Part shown: positions 9,989 through 19,676 of the stretch, in pieces
How positions within the stretch are numbered: position 1 is the stretch's first letter
Layout of the letters: each line of letters begins with the position of its first letter
Assembly (NCBI GenBank): GCA_008690995.1
Contig: VRMN01000004.1
Coordinates: 558,001 to 622,000, forward strand
DNA length: 64,000 nucleotides
Source of the DNA: Porphyridium purpureum
Lineage: Eukaryota; Rhodophyta; Bangiophyceae; Porphyridiales; Porphyridiaceae
Reading direction: 5' to 3'
Notes under the pieces: generated by a model
Told to the model about the DNA's origin: nothing
Database searches by the model: none
Seen by the model: only the letters and a program-made list of their open reading frames with translations
Translations under genes and position numbers: made by a program

Positions 9989-12900
9989 ATGATGGTGCCA
10001 GGAATTTCGGATGGCGAGATGGATGTCGCGGCGGCGGGAGAGGACCCGTCCGCCGCGCGCCTCATGGCTAACGCCGGCTTTGCCGCCGACAACGGCGAGG
10101 ACGACGCCGAAGGACTTGGCGAGGAAATCGCGTACTCCGTGCAGGGTATGGCAGATATTCTCGAGTTTGGCACAGACTTGGAGCGCGAGTTTGTGTTGCG
10201 CGAGGTGCACCGTTTGATTGACTACTGCCACGAGCCCGTGGTCGAGTACGTGCTGCCTGTGATCTTTGACTTTGCAGACTCATGGAATGTCAACTTGCAG
10301 TTCGAGGCTGGCTTTGTCATGGCGAACTTGAGCAAGAAAAAGCTAGACGTTAATCCGGCCTGGATGGTCATCTGCCTCGCGCTGAAAGAGCTTCAGGTCG
10401 TCGAGACGCGCGTGAATCCGGACGACGTGGCTGACTTTTGTGATCTATGGACCGACTCCCTGTGTGCCGCCCTCAGCCAATTCCATGCTTGGGAGGAGAA
10501 CGCACAGCTCAATAACTCTTTCACGGCCACGACGCAACTGACGCCCGAGTTGCAGACGCTCCTCGAGTGGCTGTCTGCACTGGCCGAATCGGAAATCTTG
10601 GACTATCGGAGGTGCTCGGCAAAGCTTCTAGGCGGCATTGCTGCTGAAGCGCCCGCGGGATTCCGGCAGCGCACACTTCTCGGCGTGCTTACCAAGCTAT
10701 TGAGCGATCCTCAACCTCGGGTGGTGTGCGCAGCACTCGAAGCTATTCCGGTCGTCACAAGGCACATGTCACCCACCACATTTGAGGACTTCATTTGGTC
10801 ACCGCTGAATGTGGCGCTCAACTCGTCGGACCTGTTGGTGGCTGGCTCGGCGCTCAAGGCTTTATCAGACATGTGCTCAATGCATCGCGAGGCAGCCATG
10901 TCCCAGGAGGAATGGCGCGCCAATTTAAGCGTCAATTCGCCCTCATCTTTCAGTGCATCGGTAGGTCATGGCTCACACAAGGGATCTGGCCGGCTTCGTT
11001 TGTCTGGCGGTCTTAGTCCATCAGTCGTCACTCCGTCGCAATCGCTCGACTTGTCCAACGTCAGCAACGGCAGTGCTATGTCCACCAGTGGCGCAAAAAT
11101 GTACCAGCCGAACGAGCGTCTCACCAAAATATACGTGCCCGGTGCGTTCCAAAAGCACTACATTTGGGCGCGCTCCAAAACGCTGACGGATCTGCGTGAG
11201 GCGGACGACAGTACGTATGCATTACTTCAAATTGTCGCCGAAGTGTTTGGCGAGCTGATGTACTGCGTGACAGATGTGGCATCCACTTCGTACCGGCGAC
11301 ACGCGTTTAAGGCATACGCCGACCTCAGCACGTGCAACGGCGCAGATGTCCGCCGTTATTGTGCTTACAACTTCCCAGGCATGTGCATCTGTTTTGGCGT
11401 CAAGTATAGCTCCGAGTTAAGCCAATTGGCTGAGCTATTTGCCAAAGACAAGGACGTGGCTGTACGCACCACCTTTGCAGCGGGCTTCCACGAGTCTGTT
11501 CAGGTTCTTGGCGCATTGGGTAAGGCCGAAAAGCTACAGCCCACGCTGATGTTGCTACTCGATGACGTAGACGAGAATGTGCAAAAGGAAATCATTGTAC
11601 ATCTTGCGGAGGTCTTGCCCGTAATTTGGTCGCTTGTCAGCAGCGCACAGGCTGCAAAGCACAATGCGGCTCTGGCTGAAGGACTTGCGTCGTGCGCGGA
11701 GACATCACAATGGCGCACACAAATTCTGCTCATTTCGCAGCTCGAACTGGCGTCCCGCTCTGCGCCGCAAGCTCTAATACAGGAAAGCATCATCCCGCTT
11801 CTGCGGCAGAAGATGAAGTCGTCGTCCATCCACGAAGTACGCCTCACGGCGGCCGCCGCGCTTGTCAAGGTGATTCATTTCGTCGCGGACGCGCAGCAGC
11901 GTCGTCTTCTCATTGAAAAATACTGGACGCTTGAGCCGGGCGCCAAGTACACGCACCGAATGCTGTATGTGCATGCAGGCAGTGTCGCGCTGGATGTGTA
12001 CTCGTGTAAGTCGTATAAGGCTTTATTTGGCACGCGCATGCTCGTCTGCGTCTCGGATTCGCATTCGAGCGTGCGCCTTTTGCTCGCGCGCAGCATGGAG
12101 AAGATGGCATTCTGGTTTCACACAGATCCGATGTTTCAGAGTACCCTGCGAGAACTTCAAGCCGACGCCGATCCTGACGTACGCGACAAGGCACGTCGCA
12201 TTCACCTGCTTACGGTGTCACAGGCGCAGAGCTCGACGATATCGTCCAAGATGCACGCACTCGAGACTAAGAAATTGATGGAAGAGGATCGTTTGTGGGG
12301 CGGCAGCTCGTTGGGCGGTGTCGGATCGAGTGGCACTATCGGCAGCGGCTCCGTGAGTGGAGCCGACGGTGCCGCAATATCGCGAGTGAGCCGCTTCAAG
12401 GCGTGGGTGACTCGCAAGGGCAAGGCGACAGGTGGCAAGGAGAAGAATCAGCTGGAAAAGAGCGTTGAAACTCCGCCGCGCGACAGCTCGCCACGTATAG
12501 TGAAGCCCAAAAGCCGGCGCGGCTCGCGTGGCGGTTCGGCTCCGACGACGCCGCGCAGTAGTTTGGAGGGCGCCATCCGGACGAACTCAATGCAAGGGTT
12601 ATTTGACCGCAGTGACACGCAGAATAGCTCTCGCTCCAATAAGTCTGGAGATATGGACGATGATGATTTGGATGATGACTCGGTGCCTGTGGTGGAAATT
12701 CGCCCTCCTCAGTACTTTGCGCGACCCAGTAGTCCTAGCCCGCCGTCAGCGGCCACCAGCACCTCAAATTCTGTCATCAACTCGAGCAAGAGCAGCAGCA
12801 GTACAATCAACGCTACCGCGAAAAATGAAAGCAGCAGCGCTCCTGTGGTGAAAGTTGCCTCTGGTGGCGAACCACAAGAAGCGGCCGAGAAAAAGGATGC

Positions 12901-14953
12901 GAATAATGCTTCTTCTAGCACCCCGAAAAGTAGCAGCGCTTCAGTACAGAGGCAGGAAGAGAAGAAGAAAGAACCCACAGCAACGGCTGCGGTGGCGGCA
13001 CCGGTGGTGGTCGTGGATCGAAGCAGTGTTCCGAACGAGCGCCGAAAGTCGTTCCGGGAGCAGCATTTTGAGGAGACCAAGAAAGTTCTACCGGCCAAGC
13101 TACCGGCAAACGAGGCACGCCCCAAGCAGCGTAGTTATGTGCCTGGAATGGTGTACTTTCCGGGTGAAGATAGTGGATCTGAATCCTCGCTCGGTGGTAG
13201 TCCACAGGACAGTCCACGTGCCGCTTCGCTCACAGGCAGTCCGCGCGCCGCGGCCGGGGGCGTAGCTGTGTGCTCGCCGCGTCAGAAGCAGCCAGTCAAA
13301 GTTCCTGTGATCCGGCCTCCGCAACGGCCGCTAAATAGTAGTCACGTTGCGAAAAGTCCATCTGGAAGTGCTCTGTCTTCAACATCCAGTGCTGCAGCCA
13401 ATCCAAGCGAGGTAAAAAGTCCAAGGGCGAGGACAGGGTCACCCGCGGTTGTGCCTGTGACGCCGACGGCGGCGACACAGATCCAGAACAAACAATCGGC
13501 AGCACGAGTCATGTCAAGCCAGCAGAACGTGCGAACTGTGACCGGGAGTACTGGGAGCAGTGTGGGCACGCAACCGCCGCCGCGTCAGCAAGTGCCACAA
13601 ACAGGTAGGTTACCCATGGAGCAGCAGCGTGAAAGTTCGCGCGACGCCTTGTCGCCGAGAATGGCGCAGCAGCGCCGAATTTCTGAGAGCCGCAGTGCCT
13701 CTGCACTAAGCGATTCGATGCCAATGGCTGGGACGGCAAGTAGTTCGTCGGCAAAGGGCTCTTTATCATCCGGGACGAAGGTGTCGAATCCTGTTGTTCG
13801 GCAGCCACAGTCAGTGGGTGGCCATAAGCACAGCAGTAGCGCCAGTTTGTCCACCGGTACTCCGTCAGAGTATGCGAAACGCAATCAGCCGGCGGGGACA
13901 CCACCACCGCCGGCAGCCGCGGCCCCCGCAAAGCAGATGCTGTCAAAATCCAGCGGCAATATTAAGTCAAGTGCACGTGCAACGGACGCTGCAAGAAGCA
14001 AGAGTTCAGAGCGTGCAGGTCAAGCACCATCATCGAACAAGACGGTGCCCGGCGGGGCCGCAAACGCAGCATCCCGGGAAAAAGGCACGGAACGATCTGT
14101 GCAGCGCATGCCAGCACATGTTGCAGCCGGTACAGGAACAACCCTTGCCGGGAGTCCGAAGTCATCACAGGCGTCGGCAATAGCCGCAAGCCGTCAACAG
14201 AGCACGGAGCGGTCTTCGGATTCAAATTCAAGGGTGAATGCCGTTATCGCGGGGACTGCAGTGAAAAGTTCTAGCGCATCGTCCTCTGGCAGCAAGATAT
14301 CGAGCACGAGTGCGGGCACGGCTTCGGCAAGACAGCAACCGCAGGTTTCTCAGCAGCAAGCAGCAAAACAGCCCCCGAGCTCAGCAAAGATTGCCAGCAT
14401 TAATGCGAAGTCTGTGACTCCCACACGAGCTTTGCCAGTGAAGCCTGCCGGTGCGCCGCCGCCGCCGTCGAGACCGGGCGGATTGTCGTCAAGTGTGAGA
14501 CAAACACAGGCGTCAACAGTGCCTGCCAAGCCTGCAGGCGTGGCTGCTGTTCGAAACCCTGCGCAACAACCGGGGACCTCACCTGCAAGGCAGCCGAACA
14601 CGACGAATCCGGCAGCCAAGAATCCGACACCAAGCGCTCCCGCTGCGGCCAAGCAGTCGACAATCGCGCAGCCAAAAGCACCCGCCAAAGTCGGATCGCC
14701 CGCGCCTCCTGTGATCACTCAGACCGGTGTCAAGCAGCCCGTGGCCAGGGAACCATCAGCGCCGCTGCAACCCACAAAGCGACAGCAAACAGCAGGACAG
14801 CCGGCAGTCAAGCAACCGACACGACCAACTGCAGGTCCGGGCATCTCATCAAAGCCCAAGCAGAGTCCAAACCCAACCCAAACGCAAAACCAAAATCAGG
14901 ACGCAGCGAAGCCGAAAGTGCATGTAGGCGTGGTGTCGTTCCCAGGTGAGTGA
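9989..14953 (+). CDS. HEAT-repeat protein, PP4 regulatory subunit 4-like, with long disordered tail
   Basis: A 1654-residue protein. Residues 1 to about 770 are alpha-helical repeats; the stretch near residues 480-530, with RTTFAAGFHESVQVLG and LMLLLDDVDENVQKEI, resembles the HEAT core of PPP4R4, which binds the PP4 catalytic subunit. From about residue 780 the chain turns into a very long Ser/Ala/Pro/Gln-rich tail with basic patches and SP/TP sites, probably disordered and phosphorylated. The short motif FPGE occurs in the tail (VYFPGEDSG, near residue 1055) and again as the last four residues (VVSFPGE). Two adjacent ATGs open the frame. The stop lies inside a perfect splice-donor sequence, CAG/GTGAGT, so the annotated end may be an exon end. 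The HEAT architecture is clear; PPP4R4 kinship is my reading from motif resemblance and needs a profile search. A CLASP-like scaffold is the main alternative. Confidence 0.75.
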   Translation: MMVPGISDGEMDVAAAGEDPSAARLMANAGFAADNGEDDAEGLGEEIAYSVQGMADILEFGTDLEREFVLREVHRLIDYCHEPVVEYVLPVIFDFADSWNVNLQFEAGFVMANLSKKKLDVNPAWMVICLALKELQVVETRVNPDDVADFCDLWTDSLCAALSQFHAWEENAQLNNSFTATTQLTPELQTLLEWLSALAESEILDYRRCSAKLLGGIAAEAPAGFRQRTLLGVLTKLLSDPQPRVVCAALEAIPVVTRHMSPTTFEDFIWSPLNVALNSSDLLVAGSALKALSDMCSMHREAAMSQEEWRANLSVNSPSSFSASVGHGSHKGSGRLRLSGGLSPSVVTPSQSLDLSNVSNGSAMSTSGAKMYQPNERLTKIYVPGAFQKHYIWARSKTLTDLREADDSTYALLQIVAEVFGELMYCVTDVASTSYRRHAFKAYADLSTCNGADVRRYCAYNFPGMCICFGVKYSSELSQLAELFAKDKDVAVRTTFAAGFHESVQVLGALGKAEKLQPTLMLLLDDVDENVQKEIIVHLAEVLPVIWSLVSSAQAAKHNAALAEGLASCAETSQWRTQILLISQLELASRSAPQALIQESIIPLLRQKMKSSSIHEVRLTAAAALVKVIHFVADAQQRRLLIEKYWTLEPGAKYTHRMLYVHAGSVALDVYSCKSYKALFGTRMLVCVSDSHSSVRLLLARSMEKMAFWFHTDPMFQSTLRELQADADPDVRDKARRIHLLTVSQAQSSTISSKMHALETKKLMEEDRLWGGSSLGGVGSSGTIGSGSVSGADGAAISRVSRFKAWVTRKGKATGGKEKNQLEKSVETPPRDSSPRIVKPKSRRGSRGGSAPTTPRSSLEGAIRTNSMQGLFDRSDTQNSSRSNKSGDMDDDDLDDDSVPVVEIRPPQYFARPSSPSPPSAATSTSNSVINSSKSSSSTINATAKNESSSAPVVKVASGGEPQEAAEKKDANNASSSTPKSSSASVQRQEEKKKEPTATAAVAAPVVVVDRSSVPNERRKSFREQHFEETKKVLPAKLPANEARPKQRSYVPGMVYFPGEDSGSESSLGGSPQDSPRAASLTGSPRAAAGGVAVCSPRQKQPVKVPVIRPPQRPLNSSHVAKSPSGSALSSTSSAAANPSEVKSPRARTGSPAVVPVTPTAATQIQNKQSAARVMSSQQNVRTVTGSTGSSVGTQPPPRQQVPQTGRLPMEQQRESSRDALSPRMAQQRRISESRSASALSDSMPMAGTASSSSAKGSLSSGTKVSNPVVRQPQSVGGHKHSSSASLSTGTPSEYAKRNQPAGTPPPPAAAAPAKQMLSKSSGNIKSSARATDAARSKSSERAGQAPSSNKTVPGGAANAASREKGTERSVQRMPAHVAAGTGTTLAGSPKSSQASAIAASRQQSTERSSDSNSRVNAVIAGTAVKSSSASSSGSKISSTSAGTASARQQPQVSQQQAAKQPPSSAKIASINAKSVTPTRALPVKPAGAPPPPSRPGGLSSSVRQTQASTVPAKPAGVAAVRNPAQQPGTSPARQPNTTNPAAKNPTPSAPAAAKQSTIAQPKAPAKVGSPAPPVITQTGVKQPVAREPSAPLQPTKRQQTAGQPAVKQPTRPTAGPGISSKPKQSPNPTQTQNQNQDAAKPKVHVGVVSFPGE

Positions 14954-16211
14954 GTTGTATTGTAGAATATTGACGCCTTCATGCTTTATACGTCCGGTGA
15001 AGCTGAGCGATTAGCACGTGTGCGATGCGCGCGAGGTCACGGTTCGGGATACGTGAATTTTCCTGTAGGGAGGGGAAGCAACACCCAACGTGTTGAAGTG
15101 TCAGCCGTACAATGTCAATAGAAGGTCAGTTACGTGTTACATATTACGATTTTGTCCCGCACGTACAGCCTACGTCCCTCAGGGTTATACGCAGCAGCTG
15201 CGCCGAGGGTTTATCCTTTGCATTTCTTCCTCATTCTGCACAACACGCTATATATCCAAAGACTGACTCTTCGCGTTCGGCGCCGGATGTGCACAGCCAT
15301 TGAAACACCTCAAATCGGAGCCACACAGCTGCAAGAAGTCGAGCGGTTCGCGTTTGGTGACGTGACACTCCTCTTGATATTCATACTGGCTGCCGCACGC
15401 GCCCGTGCATTCGGCCTGAGGAACAGTGAGAAAGCGAAGAACAAGTGCGAAGCTGCCTCTACTGCCGGCCAATGCTTGGTTCATGCTCGTAGCCGGCTCA
15501 CCAAGAGCAGCTATGCGCTTCTCTTTCTGTCGATGCTCAGTGTCAAGGCGGGCATGCTGCGACACGCAATAATCAAGCCAGAACATGAAAAAGAAATCCA
15601 CGCATTTTGTGCCATGCTGTGCGCGTGGTGCATGGACGTCGAGCTGACTTGATCCACGCGAGCCAGACTACCAGGTTGCACGAGTCAGATCAAACTGGTT
15701 GCCATGGTCATACAACACCTGCACAGCCGGGCTTGCATCCCTGTCAAACTCATTGCACAACGCCCCACTCTCGCTCTCGAGGTGAGGTCTGCCGTTGCAC
15801 CGCATGCGAAGGAATCCTGAACCGAAACGCCATCGGCGCGCAGATCTCTCTTTCCGGGCGGAAGTTCAAAGCACTAGGTGTCTGCGTGTCCAGCTGTCCG
15901 TCCTCCGCCAGCCATGTTTCACGCGATGGTTGAAAGTATAGACTCCGTCCTCGTCGCGGACGCCGCCACGGATTCAAACCAGGATAGATGCGACACGGTA
16001 GACCACATCGCATGTGCTGCTGCCGTCGCTTCCACCTTTTCCTCTTTGCTCGCGCGTTGCACAGCTCAAGTTGAACTGCACACAAACCCCGAGCGAGCTC
16101 GCAGACGAGTCGCTTGGTCGTGACCTGTCGTGGACAGGTGATGTGGCGTCCAGCGATGCGAGTGGAGAGGAACGAGGAAAGATTGTTTGCCGGGAATGTG
16201 GATGGGAAAGG
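14954..16211. other. Intergenic or 3' exon region
   Basis: About 1.26 kb. A possible acceptor (TTTTCCTGTAG/GGAGG, near 15068) could pair with the donor at the end of the preceding gene and add a short C-terminus. Frames at 15134-15652 (+) and 15248-15601 (-) overlap on opposite strands and both lack an ATG at their ends. The minus frame is cysteine-rich in its second half (CTGACG, CGSDLRCFNGC) but I cannot assign it. The last part should hold the promoter and 5' leader of the E3 ligase gene. Confidence 0.4.
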
Positions 16212-18551
16212 ATGGCCAGTAGGAAGAAGAGCAGAGCTGCGCATTGGCAGCAGGTGGCTGCGGCACAGGGTGGCGCGGGGGATGAGGGCGTGCGAGCAGG
16301 AGGTGGGGGCGCTCGAGGAGCTTCACGTGACGACGCGTCGCACTGCTTGATTTGTACCAACGAGTCTGATGAGTGGGCGATTGGCAGGTGTAATCATCCG
16401 GTGTGCGCCGAGTGTGTGTTCAGAATGCACGTCCTGTACAATGATACGGCGTGCGTGTTGTGCAAGGCAGCGCTGAGCGATGTAATTGTCATCGGGAACA
16501 CGCCGAATATTGAGCATCTTGACCATTCCCAGCTCATGACTGACTCTCATCTGCAGCAAATGGTGCATGACGAACCGACAAAAATTCGTTTTCAGAACAT
16601 GACCATTGCAAGGAAGTATCAACGGCTACGTGAGCTCAACTGCCCCATTTGTTTTCATGGTTCGACTTCCGGCGGACCTGACTCTACATCCACAGCGGTC
16701 GCACGCTCCCCGCACGCACTGCACGAGCATGTGCGACAAGTCCACTCGCGAGCATTTTGTGAGGTTTGCTTTGATAGCCGGAAGGCTTTTCCTTGCGAGC
16801 AGCTTGTATTTGTGGACGACCGGAGAAATAAGGGCCAGGGAAATGGCTCTACAACGGCGCCTTCGCCTGCGTTGTCGCTCAAACGTCACATCAAAGCGAC
16901 GCATCCAACCTGTCACTTTTGTCGGAAGAATTTTCATGACGACGATGCGCTCTATATGCATCTGCAGCAGGCACACTTTTCATGTTTTATTTGCGAGCGA
17001 CAAGGTATTATGTACAAGTATTACGCACGGTACGAAGCTCTTGCGGCACACTATCGCAAGGAACACTTCATGTGCGAGAGTGAAGAGTGTGTAGGTGTGG
17101 TATTTGAGAACAAGCTTGAGCTGGAGATTCACAACCAAACCACACACCGCGCTGAAGTTAGTCGTGGAGGTGGCGGTCGTCGCACAGGCGTACGCCTCAA
17201 TCTTGCCGACATCAATCGCGCACTTGTGCCTGGACCTGGTACCCATGACCCTCGGGCTTCCGAAGAAATCCGCGCGCAGCGACAGCGCCGCTTCCAGGCG
17301 CGCGATGTTATCTACGCTGACGGCACTGGCGGAGGTCGTGCGCAAAATGGTGCACAACGGCGCCGTGAAACTGAGAGAAACCATCAGACTCAGCGCCCAT
17401 CACACAGTGGTTTACAGCAGCAGCATGCGCAGCAGGGCCAGCAGGCACTCAGTGCGCTTGCGGCTCGCACGAGTGCTCGTACGCTCGAGCCGATGGCGGG
17501 CTTTCACCGGCGGCCGCTACCCGAGTCTACACAAGAGCACGCTGAGCGCAGGCGCGCCTGGGAGAGCATCTTGCGTGTGCAAGGCGATCCCATCAGCGTC
17601 GAGCGCTTTCACGACGCTGTGCGCCGCTTTGAGAGCAGCGAAATCAGCAGTGAGGTTTTCTTTCAGGCCGTCCGGGTTTGTTTTGAACCGAATTGGCTCT
17701 CTCCGATTCTGGCCGAGTTTGCTGCATTGTGTTCGCATGACGATATGCGCACCAGGCTCGAGCTTGTCTGCTATCGCGAACTAGGCCGCGCCGCTATCGA
17801 TGAGGTGTCTTCATCACCTGCAGGCCTCGGAGACACGTTGCCTGCGGTGCACAATGACGACGCGCTCGAGTTTCCTGCACTAGGCAGTAATCAGCCGCCT
17901 GTTCCTGATGGTGCACGCGAGCAACTGCCAGTTCGTGAAAGCGTTGTCGTGGAAACTGCGGAACGAAGAGAATGGGCGGGTCGGGCACGAAACGTAAGGG
18001 AGCTCGATGAGGATCAATTTCCCTCGCTCGTGGGTGACCCTGATCCGAATGAGCGCGTGGGACCTGTTTGGGGCAAGGGCAAGAAAGAAAAGCAGCGAGG
18101 ACGTGGGAAAGCGCCAGCGCCAGCGCCAGACCTCGCACGCTTGTCCATTTCTTCACCTGATGCGTTTCCGTCCTTAAACGGAAATGCTGGCTCGAGTGCC
18201 TCTGGTGCTTCTGGCTCTAGCTCGCCTGCCTTACGGGGAACCGAGGCTCAGGGAGTTCAGACTGCACTGCCCTCATCATCAGGAAGTAGAGCCGGGGCAA
18301 CAGCCGTGGTCGTGGATTCGAACAGATTTCCCGCGCTCGGTGAGGGCGCGAGCGGTGGAAGTGGGAGTAGTGCCAGCAGGCCGGCTGGGCTGGAGCTTCC
18401 TCCGCCGCGCTCACGTGTCGCGTTGGACCTTGGCGCCGAGCAGGCCCGCAGACGCCAAAACGCTGTTCCTCGTATTGGCTCATCCGGGCTGCCGTGGGAG
18501 AAAAAGAAGGTTGAGCAGATGCGAAAACAAGCAAAGGCAGAATTGCAATAG
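16212..18551 (+). CDS. RING/C2H2 E3 ubiquitin ligase, Hel2/ZNF598-like
   Basis: The frame is open further upstream but has no ATG before 16212, where GGAAAGGATGG gives a good start (779 residues). A C3HC4-like RING opens the protein near residue 44 (CLICT, then CNHPVCAEC, then CVLC). It is followed by LNCPICF and a series of Cys/His zinc fingers (HVRQVHSRAFCEVC, CHFCRKNFHDDDALYMHL, HFSCFICERQG, CESEECVG). The C-terminal half is disordered but holds repeated FPALG/FPSL motifs (EFPALGSN, QFPSLVGD, AFPSLNGN, RFPALGEG). RING plus C2H2 fingers plus FPALG repeats is the layout of Hel2 in yeast and ZNF598 in animals. These ubiquitinate 40S proteins of collided ribosomes and start ribosome-associated quality control in the cytosol. 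The end LPWEKKKVEQMRKQAK is a basic helix. Orthology is well supported by architecture. Confidence 0.9.
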   Translation: MASRKKSRAAHWQQVAAAQGGAGDEGVRAGGGGARGASRDDASHCLICTNESDEWAIGRCNHPVCAECVFRMHVLYNDTACVLCKAALSDVIVIGNTPNIEHLDHSQLMTDSHLQQMVHDEPTKIRFQNMTIARKYQRLRELNCPICFHGSTSGGPDSTSTAVARSPHALHEHVRQVHSRAFCEVCFDSRKAFPCEQLVFVDDRRNKGQGNGSTTAPSPALSLKRHIKATHPTCHFCRKNFHDDDALYMHLQQAHFSCFICERQGIMYKYYARYEALAAHYRKEHFMCESEECVGVVFENKLELEIHNQTTHRAEVSRGGGGRRTGVRLNLADINRALVPGPGTHDPRASEEIRAQRQRRFQARDVIYADGTGGGRAQNGAQRRRETERNHQTQRPSHSGLQQQHAQQGQQALSALAARTSARTLEPMAGFHRRPLPESTQEHAERRRAWESILRVQGDPISVERFHDAVRRFESSEISSEVFFQAVRVCFEPNWLSPILAEFAALCSHDDMRTRLELVCYRELGRAAIDEVSSSPAGLGDTLPAVHNDDALEFPALGSNQPPVPDGAREQLPVRESVVVETAERREWAGRARNVRELDEDQFPSLVGDPDPNERVGPVWGKGKKEKQRGRGKAPAPAPDLARLSISSPDAFPSLNGNAGSSASGASGSSSPALRGTEAQGVQTALPSSSGSRAGATAVVVDSNRFPALGEGASGGSGSSASRPAGLELPPPRSRVALDLGAEQARRRQNAVPRIGSSGLPWEKKKVEQMRKQAKAELQ

Positions 18552-19676
18552 TACAAGGGTTTTTTTTGCATTCGTTTACAGAAAATCTGCCTCGTTGAAC
18601 GCTGCGACTTTGCGCAGCGCTGCAACGCGCGCGATTCTGGCGAGAACCCGCAAAAGCCGGACTTGCATCCTTGCGCGCTTTCAACCCTGCGCGGTGGGTA
18701 CACCCAGCTGCGCATGGACAACCCGGACATCGCTCACGGCTGAGTGGCTGCTGACACGGCGACGCTTATGCGATGATTGTCGATTTCGTAGCCGGTTTTA
18801 TTGACGTCCTCTTGCGAGCACGCGAATGCTGTATGGCTGGCGTGAATAAGATCTGCTGCTGCCCAGCAAGTGACTCATTATGCAGCTCCAACCACGAACG
18901 AAAGCAACCGAAGAGCAACAGGCAAACTTTGGGCACTGCACGCACTACCGTGCACTGAAAAACGTTTTGCTAGAGGGTACATTGAAGGCGTTTAATAGAG
19001 GAAATCAAGCATTCCATTCCTTTAGAAGACACTGTTCACGATCGTAGATGCGCCGTTTGTCAGAGAAAGTTTCAATGGCACTGGATGATGCACAGATATG
19101 CCAAGGTAACTTGGCCCATACCCTGGCGTGCAAGCAGAGGGTCAACATGCACTGACTCTCCTTCATTGACGCCGAGGCGCAATCCCGTGCAGTGAGATCA
19201 GCCCCCTATCTCCATCATTCACGTGCGAACTCTTTGTGTCAGGTAGCTCGATCATTTTCCCGTGCTATGTGTCTGATACCTGTTGACAAGTAAATATGAT
19301 TGCAGCCCCCCGCATCGAGATGTTGACAAGGCGTTTTGGAGTGTTCGCTCACAGTCGACGACGAGGCAACGACACTCAGTATTAAACACATGTGCTGGCA
19401 TTCGAATAGGCCTTGCCCTTGCTGGATGATTTCGGCTGCTTTTGCTCATGACCTGGCAACATTTTGTCGCGTCCTGTAATGGCCGCACCAAAGGTCGTCC
19501 GGGAAGTATCAAAAACATGGTCGTCTGGCAAAGGTTCTTCATATCATTGTGTTTACTGCCCGTTCGCACCAATCAAGGATACAAGTGTTGGTCGGCTCCG
19601 GCTTCTTTCTTGCTCCGACTTTCTCTACCGTTTCCAATTCAAAGTCCGATTCATCTCATTGGGTTGTTCTTGCTTA
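18552..19676. other. Intergenic between convergent genes
   Basis: About 1.1 kb between the stops of the E3 ligase and the secreted-protein gene. It holds only short frames and no repeats or RNA gene that I can recognise. Confidence 0.45.

Noticed and set aside
9439-10173. 244-residue minus-strand frame over the 5' end of the HEAT-repeat gene
   Set aside because: Overlaps the true gene start on the other strand and has no recognisable domain.
15248-15601. Cysteine-rich minus-strand frame
   Set aside because: Opposed by an overlapping plus frame, starts with GTG, and the cysteine spacing fits no family I know.
18184-18804. 206-residue plus-strand frame past the E3 ligase
   Set aside because: Mostly a shifted frame inside the E3 ligase tail; no motif.
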